Below are positions 1 through 7,990 of a stretch of 48,639 nucleotides of DNA, piece after piece. The stretch's first letter is position 1. The number at the start of each line of letters is the position of its first letter. The stretch covers positions 1 through 48,639 of the forward strand of contig PNMF01000007.1 in assembly GCA_013823485.1 (NCBI GenBank), given 5' to 3'. Source of the stretch: Comamonadaceae bacterium (GTDB lineage Bacteria; Pseudomonadota; Gammaproteobacteria; Burkholderiales; Burkholderiaceae_C). Below the pieces are notes generated by a model. That model worked only from the letters and a program-made list of their open reading frames with translations. It was not told the origin of the DNA and made no database searches. The translations under genes and the position numbers were made by a program.

Positions 1-774
1 GACGTGGTGGCCCAGGTGGTCACCACCATGGACGAGATCAACCACAGCAGCAAGAAGATCAACGACATCATCGGCGTCATCGACGGCATTGCCTTCCAGA
101 CCAACATCCTGGCGCTCAACGCAGCCGTGGAAGCCGCCCGTGCGGGCGAGCAGGGCCGGGGCTTTGCGGTGGTGGCCGGCGAGGTGCGCAACCTGGCCCA
201 GCGCAGCGCGCAGGCGGCCAAGGAGATCAAGGGCCTGATCGGCGCCAGCGTGGACCGTGTGGAGGCCGGCAGCAAGCTGGTGGCCGATGCGGGCAACACC
301 ATGAGCGAGATCGTGGGCTCGGTGCAGCGGGTGAGCGACATCATCGGCGAGATCACGGCGGCCGCTGGCGAGCAGAGCGACGGCATCGGCCAGGTGAACA
401 CGGCGGTGGCCCAGCTCGACCAGATGACGCAGCAGAACGCCGCGCTGGTGGAAGAGAGCGCAGCCGCAGCCGAGAGCCTGAAGGACCAGGCCCGCCGACT
501 GGCCGAGGTGGTGCAGGTGTTCCGCCTGGATGCATCGGCGATGTCGCTGTCGGCCACCTCGACCTCCGCCGCACCGGCCCCGTCTGCCGCCCGTCCGGTC
601 TCGGCCGCGCCGCGCCCGGCACCGGCCAGGAAGGCGTCTGCCCCGGTTCAGCGTGCCGAGAACAAGCCCGCAGCCGCTGCCCGTGCCCCTGCGGCGCCGG
701 TCCGCGCTGCGACGGCTCCCGCCCCGGCCACCGTGGCCAGCGGGTCGAACGAGGGTGACTGGGAAAGCTTCTGA
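1..774 (+). CDS. Methyl-accepting chemotaxis protein, C-terminal part (5' end outside window)
   Basis: This is the cytoplasmic signalling half of a chemoreceptor; the reading frame is already open at base 1, so the sensor domain and start lie upstream. The conserved hairpin tip that contacts CheA/CheW is present ([20 protein letters not shown] and the following [10 protein letters not shown]). After the coiled coil comes an Ala/Pro-rich linker of roughly 70 residues. The protein ends in DWESF (bases 757-771), which resembles the NWETF pentapeptide that docks CheR and CheB in enterobacterial receptors. The linker plus pentapeptide is the usual tether arrangement, so this receptor probably recruits the adaptation enzymes itself. 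It is followed 51 bases later by a second receptor gene with nearly identical tip DNA. The ligand cannot be told from this fragment. Confidence 0.95.
   Translation, partial: DVVAQVVTTMDEINHSSKKINDIIGVIDGIAFQTNILALNAAVEAARAGEQGRGFAVVAGEVRNLAQRSAQAAKEIKGLIGASVDRVEAGSKLVADAGNTMSEIVGSVQRVSDIIGEITAAAGEQSDGIGQVNTAVAQLDQMTQQNAALVEESAAAAESLKDQARRLAEVVQVFRLDASAMSLSATSTSAAPAPSAARPVSAAPRPAPARKASAPVQRAENKPAAAARAPAAPVRAATAPAPATVASGSNEGDWESF
13..240 (+). repeat. Copy 1 of near-identical chemoreceptor tip DNA
   Basis: This stretch matches 1861-2088 at a constant offset of 1848 bases. Within it, long runs (for example about 124-231) are identical even at third codon positions. It encodes the signalling tip of the first receptor. 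The identity suggests recent tandem duplication or gene conversion. Confidence 0.8.
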
Positions 775-825
775 GCGACCGGGCTCAACGAAGCGAGAGT
801 CACGACAGATCACAGGACGGTTCCC

Positions 826-2388
826 ATGCAAGCTCTGATGCGCCAATTCTCGATTCGTACCCGCATGCTGGGCGCCATCGGTGTCGTTCTGACCCTGCTG
901 GCGGTCATCGGCAGTGCCGGCCTGTGGGGCCTGTCCCGGATGCACGCCAGCAACGTGGAGTTCTTCGAACACGCGTATGCCGAGTCGGTCACGCTGTCGA
1001 ACCTGCAGAAGGCGGTGGGCGACATGGGGCGCTTCGAGCGCGACATGATCGTGGCCTACGAAAAGCCGGAGCAGGTGCGGCAGTCGTTCGAGAAATGGAA
1101 GCTGGCGCACGCGCGCTCGGCCGAACTGCTCAAGGCCATGACCGGTGGCGAGGCCGACGAGGACAACCAGATCGTGGAGGCCATGGTGGTGCAGCTGGCC
1201 GCCTATGCCCAGGGCCTGGAGCCCACCGCGCGCCAGCTGGAAGCGGGCGGGTACGAGTCGGCCACCATCGCCAACCGCGTGATGGCCAAGGCCCATGAAC
1301 AGTACGAGGGCCTGGTGGCCAACCTCGGCAAGGTGGCGGCGATCGTCGATGCCGAGGCCCAGGCCCTGCAGCAGGCCGATCAGGCCACGGCCGAGCAGCT
1401 GCTCTGGATCTTCGGTGCCGTGGTGGCGGCCTCGGTGCTGGTGGTGGTGCCCACCACGCTGGCCAACATGCAGAGCATCTGCGCACCGGTCGATCAGGCC
1501 CGTGCGCTGGCCGCCGCCATCACCGGCGGCGACCTGACGCAACGCGCCGAAGCGAATGGCCGCGACGAGCTCAGCGAACTCATGCGCACGCTGGGCGAGA
1601 TGCAGGGTTCGCTCTCGCGCATCGTCGGCGAGGTGCGCAGCACCACCGAGAGCATCGGCACCGCCAGCGCCCAGATCGCCTCCGGCAACCAGGACCTGTC
1701 CACCCGCACCGAGCAGGCGGCCAGCAGCCTTCAGCAGACGGCGGCCAGCGTGGACCAGATCAACGACACGGTGCACCAGAGCGCCGAGGCCGCGCGCCAG
1801 GCCAGCGACATGGCCCGCGCCAACGCCCAGGTGGCCGCACGCGGCGGGCAGGTGGTGTCGCAGGTGGTCACCACCATGGACGACATCCAGCACAGCAGCC
1901 GCAAGATCGGCGACATCATCGGCGTCATCGACGGCATTGCCTTCCAGACCAACATCCTGGCGCTGAACGCGGCCGTGGAAGCCGCCCGTGCGGGCGAGCA
2001 GGGCCGGGGCTTTGCGGTGGTGGCCGGCGAGGTGCGCAACCTGGCCCAGCGCAGCGCGCAGGCGGCCAAGGAGATCAAGGGTCTGATCGAGGCCAGCGTC
2101 TCCAAGGTCGGCGAAGGCTCGCGGCTGGTGAGCGATGCCGGCCAGACCATCGGCGAAATCGTGGACAACGCCCAGCGCATGTCCAGCTTCATCGGCGAGA
2201 TCACCTCGGCAGCCCAGAACCAGTCCGAAGGCATCGGCCAGGTGAACTCGGCGGTGGGCCAGCTCGATCAGATGACGCAGCAGAACGCCGCGCTGGTGGA
2301 GCAGAGCGCCGCCGCCGCCGAAAGCCTCAAGGACCAGGCCGAGCGCCTGGCCTCGGTGGTGCGGGTGTTCCGGCTCCTGCCGGCCTGA
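826..2388 (+). CDS. Methyl-accepting chemotaxis protein, full length
   Basis: This 520-residue inner-membrane chemoreceptor has a short cytoplasmic N-terminus, a first membrane segment at about 14-36, a periplasmic four-helix-bundle-like sensor region, a second membrane segment at about 190-212, a HAMP region to about 265 and the signalling coiled coil. The tip motif [20 protein letters not shown] is intact. Unlike the upstream receptor it stops soon after the coiled coil (ending RVFRLLPA) and lacks a CheR/CheB-docking pentapeptide, so it may depend on a neighbour in the array for efficient adaptation. The ATG start is preceded by a weak purine-rich stretch (acagga). The sensed ligand is unknown. 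Confidence 0.95.
   Translation: MQALMRQFSIRTRMLGAIGVVLTLLAVIGSAGLWGLSRMHASNVEFFEHAYAESVTLSNLQKAVGDMGRFERDMIVAYEKPEQVRQSFEKWKLAHARSAELLKAMTGGEADEDNQIVEAMVVQLAAYAQGLEPTARQLEAGGYESATIANRVMAKAHEQYEGLVANLGKVAAIVDAEAQALQQADQATAEQLLWIFGAVVAASVLVVVPTTLANMQSICAPVDQARALAAAITGGDLTQRAEANGRDELSELMRTLGEMQGSLSRIVGEVRSTTESIGTASAQIASGNQDLSTRTEQAASSLQQTAASVDQINDTVHQSAEAARQASDMARANAQVAARGGQVVSQVVTTMDDIQHSSRKIGDIIGVIDGIAFQTNILALNAAVEAARAGEQGRGFAVVAGEVRNLAQRSAQAAKEIKGLIEASVSKVGEGSRLVSDAGQTIGEIVDNAQRMSSFIGEITSAAQNQSEGIGQVNSAVGQLDQMTQQNAALVEQSAAAAESLKDQAERLASVVRVFRLLPA
1861..2088 (+). repeat. Copy 2 of near-identical chemoreceptor tip DNA
   Basis: This is the second copy of the repeat at 13-240, inside the downstream chemoreceptor gene. 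The few differences seen are mostly silent (ctc/ctg, gca/gcg) or in the less conserved flank before the tip. Confidence 0.8.
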
Positions 2389-2408
2389 CCCAGGGCCATG
2401 CAGGTGCT

Positions 2409-2439
2409 TTGCGGCGCCTGATCCGGCCGTCCCTATACT
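2409..2439 (+). promoter_or_regulatory. Candidate promoter for the M20 peptidase gene
   Basis: TATACT at 2434-2439 is a good -10 hexamer. The only upstream partner I see is TTGCGG at 2409-2414, with a 19-base spacer that is longer than ideal. The ATG of the peptidase lies about 50 bases downstream. The call is tentative. Confidence 0.35.
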
Positions 2440-2487
2440 GGGTGGGTGTATGAGCGGTGGCGCTGGCCACCCTGCCAGGAGACGCCC

Positions 2488-3984
2488 ATGAACGCCCCTT
2501 TGCCCGCCGGCGCGCTGAATGCCGCTGCGCTGCAGAACCATGTCGATGCCTCATGGCAGGAGCACATCCTGCCGGCGCTGGTGCGCTATGTGGAGGTCCC
2601 GGCCAAGTCCCCCGCCTTCGACCCGGACTGGGCCCGCCACGGGCTGATCGACCGGGTGCTGCAGGACGCCGCCGACTGGGTGGCGGCCCGGCGCGTGCCC
2701 GGTCTGCGGCTGGAGGTGATCCGCCTGAACGATGCCCATGGCCGACCGCGCACCCCGGTGCTGTTCTTCGAGCTGCCCGCCAGCGGCGGGCGCGACGGTT
2801 CCCCGGCACCGGCCTCAGGCCAGACGGTGCTGATGTATGGCCACCTGGACAAGCAGCCCGAGTTCAACGGCTGGCGCAACGACCTGGGCCCCTGGACGCC
2901 CAAGATCGAGGACGGCAAGCTCTACGGTCGGGGCAGCGCCGACGACGGCTATGCGGTCTACGCCAGCATCGCCGCCATCGAGGCCCTGCAGGCGCAGGGC
3001 GCGGCCCATCCGCGCATCGTCGGCCTGATCGAGACCAGCGAAGAGAGCGGCTCCCACGACCTGCTGCCCTACGTGGATGCCCTGCGTTCCCGCCTGGGCG
3101 ATGTCGGCCTGGTGATCTGTCTGGACAGCGGTGCCGGCAACTACGACCAGCTCTGGCTGACCACCAGCCTGCGTGGCATGGCCAGCGGCGTGCTGAAGGT
3201 CGAGGTGCTGACCGAGGGTGTGCATTCGGGCGACGCCTCGGGCGTGGTGCCGTCGAGCTTCCGGATCATGCGGCAGGTGCTGGACCGGCTGGAGGACAGC
3301 GCCACCGGCCGCCTGCTGCCCTCGGTGTTCCATTGCGAGGTGCCGGCGGAGCGGGTCGAGCAGGCCCGTGCCACCGCCGCCATCCTGGGCGACGAGCTGC
3401 ACCGCCGCTTCCCGTGGGCGCACCACGACTGCGGCGGCTCCACCGTGTTTGCCCTGCCCACCACCACCGACCCGGTCGAGGCACTGCTCAACCGCACCTG
3501 GCGCCCCACGCTCAGCGTCACCGGTGCCGAAGGCCTGCCCGCCCTGCGCGATGCCGGCAACGTGCTGCGCCCCTATACCGCCTTCAAGCTCAGCCTGCGC
3601 CTGCCACCGCTGGTGGACGCGGCGCACGCGGTGCAGCAGCTCAAGGCCCTGCTGGAGGACAACGCGCCCTACCAGGCCCGCGTGACCTTCGAGGGCGAGG
3701 GCTCGGCCAGCGGCTGGAACGCACCGGCCACCGTGCCCTGGTTCGAGCAGGCGCTGCAGGACGCCTCCATGGCGCACTTCGGTGCCGGCTGCGGCACCAT
3801 CGGCCAGGGCGGCACCATCCCGCTCATGAACCTGCTCAGCCAGGGTTTTCCGACCGCGCAGATGATGGTCTGCGGCGTGCTCGGCCCGCGCAGCAATGCC
3901 CACGGCCCGAACGAATTCCTGCACCTGGACTACGCCCGCCGGCTCACCGCCAGCGTGGCCCAGGTGATCGCCCGGATGCCCTGA
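2488..3984 (+). CDS. M20 family metallopeptidase (dipeptidase-like)
   Basis: This 498-residue zinc-dependent exopeptidase belongs to the M20 family (ArgE/DapE/CPG2 and carnosinase-like dipeptidases). Metal ligands expected for the family are visible: H119 in YGHLDKQPE, D152 in RGSADDGY, E185/E186 in ETSEESGS, D213 in CLDSGAG and H472 in NAHGPNE. The YGHLDKQPEF segment and the overall length resemble dipeptidase-type members that hydrolyse small peptides in the cytoplasm. I place the start at 2488 because a clear ribosome site (ccaggag) lies just upstream; an in-frame ATG at 2446 has none. No signal peptide is evident. The next gene begins 17 bases after the stop, so the two are probably cotranscribed. 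The exact substrate cannot be told. Confidence 0.9.
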   Translation: MNAPLPAGALNAAALQNHVDASWQEHILPALVRYVEVPAKSPAFDPDWARHGLIDRVLQDAADWVAARRVPGLRLEVIRLNDAHGRPRTPVLFFELPASGGRDGSPAPASGQTVLMYGHLDKQPEFNGWRNDLGPWTPKIEDGKLYGRGSADDGYAVYASIAAIEALQAQGAAHPRIVGLIETSEESGSHDLLPYVDALRSRLGDVGLVICLDSGAGNYDQLWLTTSLRGMASGVLKVEVLTEGVHSGDASGVVPSSFRIMRQVLDRLEDSATGRLLPSVFHCEVPAERVEQARATAAILGDELHRRFPWAHHDCGGSTVFALPTTTDPVEALLNRTWRPTLSVTGAEGLPALRDAGNVLRPYTAFKLSLRLPPLVDAAHAVQQLKALLEDNAPYQARVTFEGEGSASGWNAPATVPWFEQALQDASMAHFGAGCGTIGQGGTIPLMNLLSQGFPTAQMMVCGVLGPRSNAHGPNEFLHLDYARRLTASVAQVIARMP

Positions 3985-4001
3985 CCTCTCCCGCAGCCGA
4001 C

Positions 4002-4871
4002 GTGACCGACACCACCCAGGCCCCCTTCGTCCTGCGCGACGGCCTCAACCTGGCCCTGTACGACTGGCCGCTGCCCATGCGCTGGCGCCCGCGTGGCGTG
4101 GTGCTGATCGTGCATGGCCTGGGTGAACATGCCTGGCGCTACGACACCCTGGCCCAGCGCCTCAACGAGCGCGGCTTCGCGGTGCGGGCCTACGACCAGC
4201 GTGGCCATGGCGATTCGGCCGGTCTGCACGGCGCCATTCCCTACGAAGAGGCCCTGCTCGACGACCTCCACGAACTGGTGGAGGACACCCGCCACCACAT
4301 CGCCACGCCCTGGTCGTGTCCGCTGATCCTGCTGGGCCACAGCATGGGCGGGCTGGTGTCGTCGGCCTATGTGCAGCGGCAGCTGGGTGCCGCCCACAGG
4401 CCGGTGGACGCGCTGGTGCTGTCGTCACCGGCGCTGGACCCCGGGCTGAGCTGGCTGCAGTCCCGCCTGGTGTCGCTCATGCTGCGGCTGGCGCCCGACC
4501 TGGCGCTGGGCAACGGACTGGACGCCAGCAAGATCTCGCACAGCGCCGAGGTGGTGCAGGCCTACCAGCGCGACCGGCTGGTGCACGACCGCATCACGGC
4601 GCGGCTGGCCCATTTCATCCAGTCCCGGGGCGTGCGGGTGCGGGCTTCGGCGCCGCAATGGAACCTGCCCACCCTGTTGCTGTATGCCGGCGACGACCGG
4701 CTGGTCAACCCCGATGGCAGCCGCCGGTTTGCCGCCACCGCGCCGCCGCGCTGGGTGCAGGCCCGCTGCTTCGACGGCCTGTACCACGAGATCTTCAACG
4801 AGGCCGATCCGACACCGGTTTACGACGCCTTGTACAGCTGGCTGGACCGGCTGGTGCCGCCGGACCGCTGA
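4002..4871 (+). CDS. Alpha/beta hydrolase, monoacylglycerol lipase/lysophospholipase-like
   Basis: This serine hydrolase of about 289 residues resembles the monoacylglycerol lipase (Hydrolase_4 / S33) group. The oxyanion motif VHGLGEHAWRY follows the first strand. The nucleophile elbow is GHSMGG with S114, the acid is probably D232 in GDDRLV, and the base is H262 in LYHEIFNE. The GTG at 4002 is chosen because residues 5-25 (FVLRDGLNLALYDW) look like the normal N-terminal strand; the in-frame ATG at 4077 would remove it. It follows the M20 peptidase by 17 bases. The likely role is hydrolysis of monoglycerides or lysophospholipids, inferred from the fold only. Confidence 0.88.
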   Translation: MTDTTQAPFVLRDGLNLALYDWPLPMRWRPRGVVLIVHGLGEHAWRYDTLAQRLNERGFAVRAYDQRGHGDSAGLHGAIPYEEALLDDLHELVEDTRHHIATPWSCPLILLGHSMGGLVSSAYVQRQLGAAHRPVDALVLSSPALDPGLSWLQSRLVSLMLRLAPDLALGNGLDASKISHSAEVVQAYQRDRLVHDRITARLAHFIQSRGVRVRASAPQWNLPTLLLYAGDDRLVNPDGSRRFAATAPPRWVQARCFDGLYHEIFNEADPTPVYDALYSWLDRLVPPDR

Positions 4872-4882
4872 GGCGCCTGCCG

Positions 4883-6067
4883 TCAGGCCGCAGGCCGCGC
4901 GGCAGCGGTGCGGCGCTGCACCCGCGCCAGCCAGAGCAGCGCGAGGCCGGTCAGGGCCACCGGCAGCAGCGAGCCGGCGTTCAGCCACTGCCAGCCCTGG
5001 CTGGTGACCAGGGCGCCGGAGGCGAACGAGCTCAGCGCCATGACCGCGAACACCGCGAAATTGATGGCGGCCTGGGCGCGGTCCTTTTCGGCCGGACGCC
5101 AGGACTGCAGGGAGAGCGTCGTGGCGCCGGTGAACAGGAAGTTCCAGCCCACCCCCAGCAGGAACAGCGCGATCAGGAAACGGTGCAGCTCGATGCCGGA
5201 AAGCGCCACCCCGATGCACAGCGCGTTCAGCAGCACACCGACCGCCATGATGCGCAACGCCCCGAAGCGCTGAATCAGGTGGCCGGTGAAGAAGCCGGGC
5301 GCGAACATGCCGATCACGTGCCACTCCAGCACCAGCGCGGCGTCCTCGAACGGATAGCCGCAGACCTGCATGGCCAGCGGCGTGGCGGCCATCAGCAGGT
5401 TCATCACGCCGTAACCCAGGGCCGCACCTGCGGCCGCGACGATGAACACCGGCTGGCGCACGATCTCCGACAGCGGCCGGCCCGGGTCGTCGCTGGCCTT
5501 GCGCGCCGGCACCGCCGGAAAACGGATGCCGGCCATCAGCAGCATGGACAGCAGCGCAACCGCCGCCAGCGCCAGGTAGGCGCCGGCAAACGGCACCTCG
5601 GTCAGGCCCCGGGTGCGGCTGGCCAGGTTGGGCCCCAGCACGGCGCCGATCAGGCCGCCGGCCATGACCAGCGAGACCGCCTTCTCGCGAAACGTGGGCG
5701 GGCAGAGCTCGGCCGCCGCGAAGCGGTAGAGCTGGCCGTTGGCGCTGTAGTAGCCCGCCACCACCGTGGCCAGCACCAGCCACCAGAACTGGCGTTCGGT
5801 GACCGCCCAGGCGCACAGCAGCGCCGAGGCCAGCGCCACCAGCAGCCCGATCTGGAACGACACCTGGCGCCCGAACCGGGCCTGGGTGCGGGCCACCAGC
5901 GCGGTCGACAGGGCGCCGCCCACCACATAGCCCATCACCGGCAGCGTGGCCATCCAGCCCAACGGCGCCAGCGACAGGCCCACCAGACCGTTGATGGCGA
6001 TGAACACCACGTTGTTGGTCAGGAAGAGGCCTTGCGCGCCGGCCAGCAGCCAGAGGTTGCGGTTCAC
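4883..6067 (-). CDS. Major facilitator superfamily transporter
   Basis: The product is about 394 residues, almost entirely hydrophobic helices, consistent with a 12-helix MFS permease of the inner membrane. Hydrophobic segments begin near the N-terminus (NLWLLAGAQGLFLTNNVVFI), and short basic loops such as RTQARFGR fit the MFS loop pattern. The GTG at 6067 is preferred because it lies one base after the rsmE stop (TGA-C-GTG), indicating translational coupling, and because the open frame upstream of it runs through the rsmE 3' end. The gene is the last of the minus-strand group amgK-rsmE-MFS and ends tail-to-tail with the lipase-like gene. The substrate is unknown; drug or metabolite efflux is possible. 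Confidence 0.85.
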   Translation of the reverse strand: MNRNLWLLAGAQGLFLTNNVVFIAINGLVGLSLAPLGWMATLPVMGYVVGGALSTALVARTQARFGRQVSFQIGLLVALASALLCAWAVTERQFWWLVLATVVAGYYSANGQLYRFAAAELCPPTFREKAVSLVMAGGLIGAVLGPNLASRTRGLTEVPFAGAYLALAAVALLSMLLMAGIRFPAVPARKASDDPGRPLSEIVRQPVFIVAAAGAALGYGVMNLLMAATPLAMQVCGYPFEDAALVLEWHVIGMFAPGFFTGHLIQRFGALRIMAVGVLLNALCIGVALSGIELHRFLIALFLLGVGWNFLFTGATTLSLQSWRPAEKDRAQAAINFAVFAVMALSSFASGALVTSQGWQWLNAGSLLPVALTGLALLWLARVQRRTAAARPAA

Positions 6068-6068
6068 G

Positions 6069-6803
6069 TCAGAGCGCTGCCAGGGTGAGGGCCGCCAGCG
6101 CAGCGGTTTCGGCCCGCAGGATGCGCGGACCCAGGGTGACCGGCACAAAGCCCGCGGCGCGGGCCTGTGCGTCTTCCGCCGGCGCCAGGCCGCCTTCGGC
6201 ACCGCTCAGGAACAGCACCGGCCGCCCGGGCGCGACGCCGGCCAGCACCTCGGCCAGCGGCCGGGTGCCGTCGGCCAGCGACAGCACGCAGGTCAGGGGT
6301 TCGGCGGCCATGCCGGCCGGCACCGGCGCGGCGAGCCAGCGGGCGATGTCCTGCACCGGCAGCACCTCGGGCAGCCGGTTGCGGCCGCACTGTTCGCAGG
6401 CGGCCTGGGCCACCGCCTGCCAGTGCGCCTGCTTCTTCTGCGCCCGCTCGCCCTGCAGCCGGAGCACGCCGTGCGCGGTGTGCAGCGGCACGATGCCGGC
6501 CACACCGATCTCGGTGGCTTTCTCCACCAGCCAGTCCATGCGTTCGTTGGCCGGCATGCCCACGGCCAGCCACACCGGGCGCGCGGCTTCGCGCTCCTGC
6601 GCCTCGTGTGCATCCACCCGCACCTGCACCCGGCTGCGGCCCATGGCCAGCACGGTGGCCTGCCACTGGCCGCCCTGGCCATCGAACAGGGTCAGGCTGT
6701 CGCCCGGCTGCAGGCGCAGCACCTGCACATGGCGGGCGGCGCCCTCGGGCAGGTCGATCTCGGCCCCGGCGTTCAGCGGGGTGGCGCAGTACAGGCGGGG
6801 CAT
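6069..6803 (-). CDS. rsmE: 16S rRNA (uracil-1498-N3)-methyltransferase
   Basis: RsmE is a SPOUT/knot methyltransferase that methylates U1498 of 16S rRNA using S-adenosylmethionine. The 244-residue length is normal. Characteristic blocks are the N-terminal PUA-like region (HVQVLRLQPGD), WLVEKATEIGV, ACEQCGRNRLPE, the glycine loop LSGAEGG (usually GPEGG) and the C-terminal SAM-binding motif LGPRILRAETA. It sits between amgK (21 bases upstream) and the MFS gene (one base downstream), so the three are probably one transcript. The ATG at 6803 gives the expected N-terminus MPRLYC. Confidence 0.95.
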   Translation of the reverse strand: MPRLYCATPLNAGAEIDLPEGAARHVQVLRLQPGDSLTLFDGQGGQWQATVLAMGRSRVQVRVDAHEAQEREAARPVWLAVGMPANERMDWLVEKATEIGVAGIVPLHTAHGVLRLQGERAQKKQAHWQAVAQAACEQCGRNRLPEVLPVQDIARWLAAPVPAGMAAEPLTCVLSLADGTRPLAEVLAGVAPGRPVLFLSGAEGGLAPAEDAQARAAGFVPVTLGPRILRAETAALAALTLAAL

Positions 6804-6824
6804 GGGGCGCTGTGAAGGTGCAGG

Positions 6825-7916
6825 TCAGACCCGCCCGAAGGCGTAGCCGCTGGCGGCCTGCAGACCCTCCACCTCGTCGATCAGGCGCAGCAGCGGACCG
6901 AGCTCCCGGTAGCGGTGGGCGGTGGCGCGGATGTACTGGATGAAGCGCGGCGCGTCGGCCAGGTACTTGGGCTTGCCGTCGCGCAGGGTGATGCGGGCAA
7001 AGATGCCGGCCACCTTGAGGTGGCGCTGCAGGCCCATCCATTCCACCGCGCGGTAGAACGCGCCGAAGTCGCTGTGCCAGTCCTCGAAGTCCATCAGGCC
7101 GGCCTTGCGCGCCTTCTCCCAGTAACGCACCGTCACGTCGATGACGAAGTCTTCGTCCCAGCTCAGGAAGGCGTCGCGCATCAGGCTGGCGATGTCGTAG
7201 GTGACCGGGCCGTGCACCGCGTCCTGGAAGTCGAGCACGCCAAGCTGTGTGGCGGGTGTGCTGCCGGGCTCGCGCAGGACCATCAGGTTGCGCGGCATGA
7301 AGTCGCGGTGCACATACACCTGGGGTGCGGCCTGTACCCGCTGCACGATGGTGTCGAAGGTCTTGCCCAGCATCTCGGCCGCGCTGCCCTGCAGCGTCAC
7401 GCCCTTGTGCCGGCCCAGGTACCAGTCGGGGAAGAGCTGCAGTTCGCGGCGCAGCAGGGCTTCGTCGTAGGCCGGCAGCACGCCGGGGCGCGAGGCGGTC
7501 TGCCAGGCCAGCAGCGATTCGGTGGCCGCAAGGTAGGCCGGCAGGTTGGCGGCGGGCTGCTCGGGCAGGATCACGTCCAGCAAGGTCTGGTGGCCCAGAT
7601 CGTCAAGCAGCATGAAACCCTGCGGCTCGTCCCAGGCCAGGATCTGCGGCACCCGCAGACCGGCCTCGTGCATCAGGCCGGCGATGCGCACGAAAGGTTC
7701 GCAGTTTTCCTGGGCGGGCGGCGCGTCCATCACGATCAGGCTGTTGCCGGCCTGGGCGTCGATGCGCAGGTAGCGCCGGAAGCTCGCATCGGCGGAGGCC
7801 GGGCGCAAGGTTTCGGTACGCAGGCCGTGCTGTGCGGCCAGGGGCGCCAGCCAGGCGCCGAACGCGGCCTCGCGCTGCGGATCGGCCCAGACGACGGCTG
7901 TGGAAGTAGGGGTCAT
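6825..7916 (-). CDS. amgK: Aminoglycoside-phosphotransferase-fold sugar kinase, probable MurNAc/GlcNAc anomeric kinase
   Basis: This 363-residue cytoplasmic kinase has the APH fold. The catalytic loop VYVHRDFMPRNLMV carries H203 and D205, and the metal-binding motif follows in LDFQDAVHGPVTYD. The N-terminal block SADASFRRYLRI and the late YIRATAHRYREL are typical of AmgK, which phosphorylates N-acetylmuramic acid at C1 for cell-wall recycling. A likely partner, murU, is present at 18336-19061. The start at 7916 (MTPTSTAVV) is chosen by family length; an in-frame ATG at 7946 would add ten residues. It is divergent from lptD, an arrangement also known from pseudomonads. Confidence 0.85.
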   Translation of the reverse strand: MTPTSTAVVWADPQREAAFGAWLAPLAAQHGLRTETLRPASADASFRRYLRIDAQAGNSLIVMDAPPAQENCEPFVRIAGLMHEAGLRVPQILAWDEPQGFMLLDDLGHQTLLDVILPEQPAANLPAYLAATESLLAWQTASRPGVLPAYDEALLRRELQLFPDWYLGRHKGVTLQGSAAEMLGKTFDTIVQRVQAAPQVYVHRDFMPRNLMVLREPGSTPATQLGVLDFQDAVHGPVTYDIASLMRDAFLSWDEDFVIDVTVRYWEKARKAGLMDFEDWHSDFGAFYRAVEWMGLQRHLKVAGIFARITLRDGKPKYLADAPRFIQYIRATAHRYRELGPLLRLIDEVEGLQAASGYAFGRV

Positions 7917-7990
7917 GGGGAGGGGCGAGGCCGCTGCAGGGCCCATAGGATAATTGCCGTCGATTCTACAAACGCCCCATCGGCCCGATC
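7917..7990. promoter_or_regulatory. Divergent control region between amgK and lptD
   Basis: Only 74 bases separate the two divergent genes. GATAAT at 7949-7954 could be a -10 for lptD, but no convincing -35 precedes it. The same AT-rich patch read in the other direction could serve amgK. Assignment is uncertain. Confidence 0.3.
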
